From contig JAKSPZ010000048.1 in assembly GCA_024404395.1 (NCBI GenBank), positions 1-6,956 on the forward strand: a stretch of DNA of 6,956 nucleotides. The letters run 5' to 3'. Made by a program: the position numbers and the translations under genes. This document shows, piece after piece, positions 5,504 through 6,956 of the stretch. The DNA is from Clostridia bacterium (GTDB lineage Bacteria; Bacillota; Clostridia; Christensenellales; Aristaeellaceae). Each line of letters opens with the position of its first letter. Position 1 is the stretch's first letter. The notes below the pieces were generated by a model. That model did no database searches. It was given only the letters and a program-made list of their open reading frames with translations, and had not been told where the DNA came from.

Positions 5504-6280
5504 TTGAAGTCAGTACGAATTACGCTCATCCTCCTTGCGCTGCTTGTGCTGCTCACCGGCTGCGGCAAGAAGACCGTCACGGAGACCGATGAAGTCACCG
5601 AAGCGGCTTTCAATCCCGAACAGACCGCCGTTCCCGTCATTACCGAGGAACCCGAATACACCATGCCCGAGGCTATCGATGTCCCGCTGGAGGACGACGT
5701 CGAGATCGTCATCGTAGATGAGCCCGAAACCGAGTACGTCGATCCCGCCACTGTGCTGGAACCCGTACAGACCTCGGCGCCCTCGACCATCGATTCCAAT
5801 CCCATCGCCGGCTACAGCTACGTCACCCTTGCGGATACGACCTTCGGCTTCGTCTACACCTACCCCTCCCACTGGGAGAACTTGCCCGGTCGCGGTACCG
5901 TGTGCTTCCGAGAGCCCGTTGCGGAGGGAGAATTCCCTGCCCGCGTCGCCGTCACCGTCAAGGAACTGGTGCATACGCCCCGCGCCTCGGTGCTGCTGTC
6001 GCAGTTCCAGAACTACGCACAGATCATCTACCGCCAGTATCCTTCCGATTCCTTCGAGTGGAGTCCCCTAAACAAGGATGTCAAGTGGCTTGGCAACGAC
6101 GCCATGGAGATCTCCTATCTCGCCTTCTCCGGCGAACATGAGGTTCGCGGCTACATGATCTGCACCAATGTCGGCCGTTTCGCCTATGTCTTCCACTTCG
6201 TATGTGAGTATGATGACTATAACGCAATGGAACCGATGATGCGCAACATGCGCGATTCCGTCACCGTTCTCAAGAAATGA
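5504..6280 (+). CDS. Putative lipoprotein encoded directly after murC
   Basis: A 258-residue exported lipoprotein of unknown function. Residues 1-20 form a lipoprotein signal: K2 and R5, a leucine-rich core, then the lipobox LTGC with the lipidated cysteine at C20. Residues about 21-100 are a low-complexity acidic and proline-rich linker (many E, D, P, T, V), as expected for a tether from membrane to domain. From about residue 103 a compact domain starts (GYSYVTLADTTFGFVYTYPS), with a YPSHW motif and a closing MRNMRDSVTVLKK helix-strand. This pattern resembles the PsbP/DcrB (Mog1-like) fold, but that is an impression, not a firm match. The start is TTG, abutting the murC stop without a gap, so the two genes are very likely one transcript. 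A terminator follows. A cell-envelope role is inferred only from location and partner gene. Confidence 0.85.
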   Translation: MKSVRITLILLALLVLLTGCGKKTVTETDEVTEAAFNPEQTAVPVITEEPEYTMPEAIDVPLEDDVEIVIVDEPETEYVDPATVLEPVQTSAPSTIDSNPIAGYSYVTLADTTFGFVYTYPSHWENLPGRGTVCFREPVAEGEFPARVAVTVKELVHTPRASVLLSQFQNYAQIIYRQYPSDSFEWSPLNKDVKWLGNDAMEISYLAFSGEHEVRGYMICTNVGRFAYVFHFVCEYDDYNAMEPMMRNMRDSVTVLKK

Positions 6281-6290
6281 TCACACATAA

Positions 6291-6330
6291 AAAGCTGCTT
6301 CCTGATTTCGGAAAGCAGCTCTTCTTTTTT
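6291..6330. terminator. Bidirectional intrinsic terminator between murC-lipoprotein and ktrA
   Basis: AGCTGCTT (6293-6300) pairs with AAGCAGCT (6313-6320). CC/GG extends the stem across a bulged A, with a loop of about seven bases. On the plus strand CTTCTTTTTT follows; on the minus strand the stem is followed by TTTTTAT. It therefore can end both the murC-lipoprotein transcript and the convergent ktrA transcript. Confidence 0.88.
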
Positions 6331-6334
6331 ATAT

Positions 6335-6956
6335 TCAGTTTTCCAGCTTGACCAAATCTTCTTTATTGGCAACGACCAGAATGGTATCATCCCGCTTCAG
6401 CGCCATATTCGGTGCGGGCAGCGTGACCGTTCCGTCCGCGCCACGGATCGCGATGACATTCACACCGTGCACCGCGCGCATGTTGATCGCTGTGAGGGTC
6501 TTCCCCACCCATTCCGTTCTGGGGGCGATCTCCGCCATGGAGAAGCTGTCGGTGATCTCCAGGAAGTCAAGCAGTTTGTTGGAAATCAGGTTGTACGCCA
6601 CGCGGCGTCCCATGTCGCGTTCGGGATAGAGCACCTTGGAGGCGCCCAGCTTTTCAAGCATGCGCCCGTGGAATTCGTCCGATGCCTTCGCGATAACGTT
6701 GGGGATACCGATCTCCTTCAGCACCATGGTGGTCACGCAGCTTGCCTTCAGGTCGCTGCCCATGGTCACCAGGGCGGTGTCAAATTCGTCCACGCCCAGC
6801 GAAGCCATGACCTTTTCATCCATGGCATCCGCCTGAACCGTGCGAGTCAGAATGCCGCTCATTTCCTGAACCAGCTCTTCATCGGTATCGATGCCCATCA
6901 CCTGAACGCCGTTTTCGCTCAGGGTCTTGGCAATGGAGGCACCGAATCTTCCCAAT
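6335..6956 (-). CDS. ktrA: Potassium uptake regulator KtrA/TrkA family (5' end cut)
   Basis: The window holds 206 codons and the stop; the start lies past the right edge. The first complete codon is TTG for leucine of the GxGxFG nucleotide-binding motif (LGRFG), not a start codon, so by comparison with B. subtilis KtrA (222 residues) a dozen or so residues are missing. The RCK-N Rossmann domain continues with GIDTDEE (acidic residue at the end of the second strand that contacts the ribose), VTMGSDLKAS, and the PERDMG motif near residue 110 that KtrA shares. From about 130 an RCK-C domain follows (WVGKTLTAINMRAVHGVNVIAI, then DDTILVVANKEDLVKLE), which in this family binds c-di-AMP. The protein gates a KtrB-type membrane potassium channel, whose gene is not in the window. 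TrkA of enterobacteria is about twice as long with duplicated domains, so the KtrA form fits better. Confidence 0.88.
   Translation of the reverse strand, partial: LGRFGASIAKTLSENGVQVMGIDTDEELVQEMSGILTRTVQADAMDEKVMASLGVDEFDTALVTMGSDLKASCVTTMVLKEIGIPNVIAKASDEFHGRMLEKLGASKVLYPERDMGRRVAYNLISNKLLDFLEITDSFSMAEIAPRTEWVGKTLTAINMRAVHGVNVIAIRGADGTVTLPAPNMALKRDDTILVVANKEDLVKLEN

Noticed and set aside
6953..6955. TTG at the right edge as the ktrA start
   Set aside because: It encodes the leucine inside the nucleotide-binding GxGxFG motif; the true start must lie upstream, outside the window.

Overview
The window looks like chromosomal DNA from an anaerobic, acetogen-type member of the Clostridia (Firmicutes) with fairly high GC for that group. 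The evidence is a Wood-Ljungdahl (reductive acetyl-CoA) gene set (metF, a CooC-type nickel ATPase, acsD, start of acsC), a Gram-positive PurR repressor of the Bacillus type, a Firmicutes-type MurC and a KtrA-type potassium channel regulator. No mobile element, CRISPR array, rRNA or tRNA is visible, and I do not see a wholly new biological system. The genus cannot be named from sequence reading alone.

Layout. Positions 1-2853 are a minus-strand run, in transcription order metF (2853-1921), cooC (1830-1060), acsD (1029-85), acsC (from 62, cut by the left edge). Gaps are 90, 30 and 22 bases and no U-tailed terminator lies between the genes, so this is probably one operon with its promoter near 2916-2950. 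The metF ribosome-binding site sits inside a small predicted hairpin, and a long GC-rich stem-loop fills the metF-cooC gap. Upstream of it, on the same strand, is purR (3892-3068) with its own terminator (3031-3066).

From 3893 to 4093 lies a divergent, AT-richer control region between purR (minus) and murC (plus). It holds a TATAAT -10 for purR, a near-consensus PurBox (3964-3976), an exact TTGACA-N17-TATAAT promoter for murC, and a dyad over the murC -10 and start region. murC (4094-5503) is followed with no gap by a TTG-started lipoprotein gene (5504-6280). A bidirectional terminator (about 6291-6330) separates this pair from a convergent ktrA-like gene (6335-6956) whose first codons lie beyond the right edge.

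How the genes work together: MetF makes 5-methyl-THF. The AcsC/AcsD corrinoid iron-sulfur protein carries that methyl group to acetyl-CoA synthase, and CooC supplies or matures nickel for the CODH/ACS metalloenzyme, whose catalytic genes probably lie beyond the left edge. PurR, MurC and KtrA are housekeeping functions (purine control, cell wall precursor synthesis, potassium uptake) flanking the carbon-fixation cluster.
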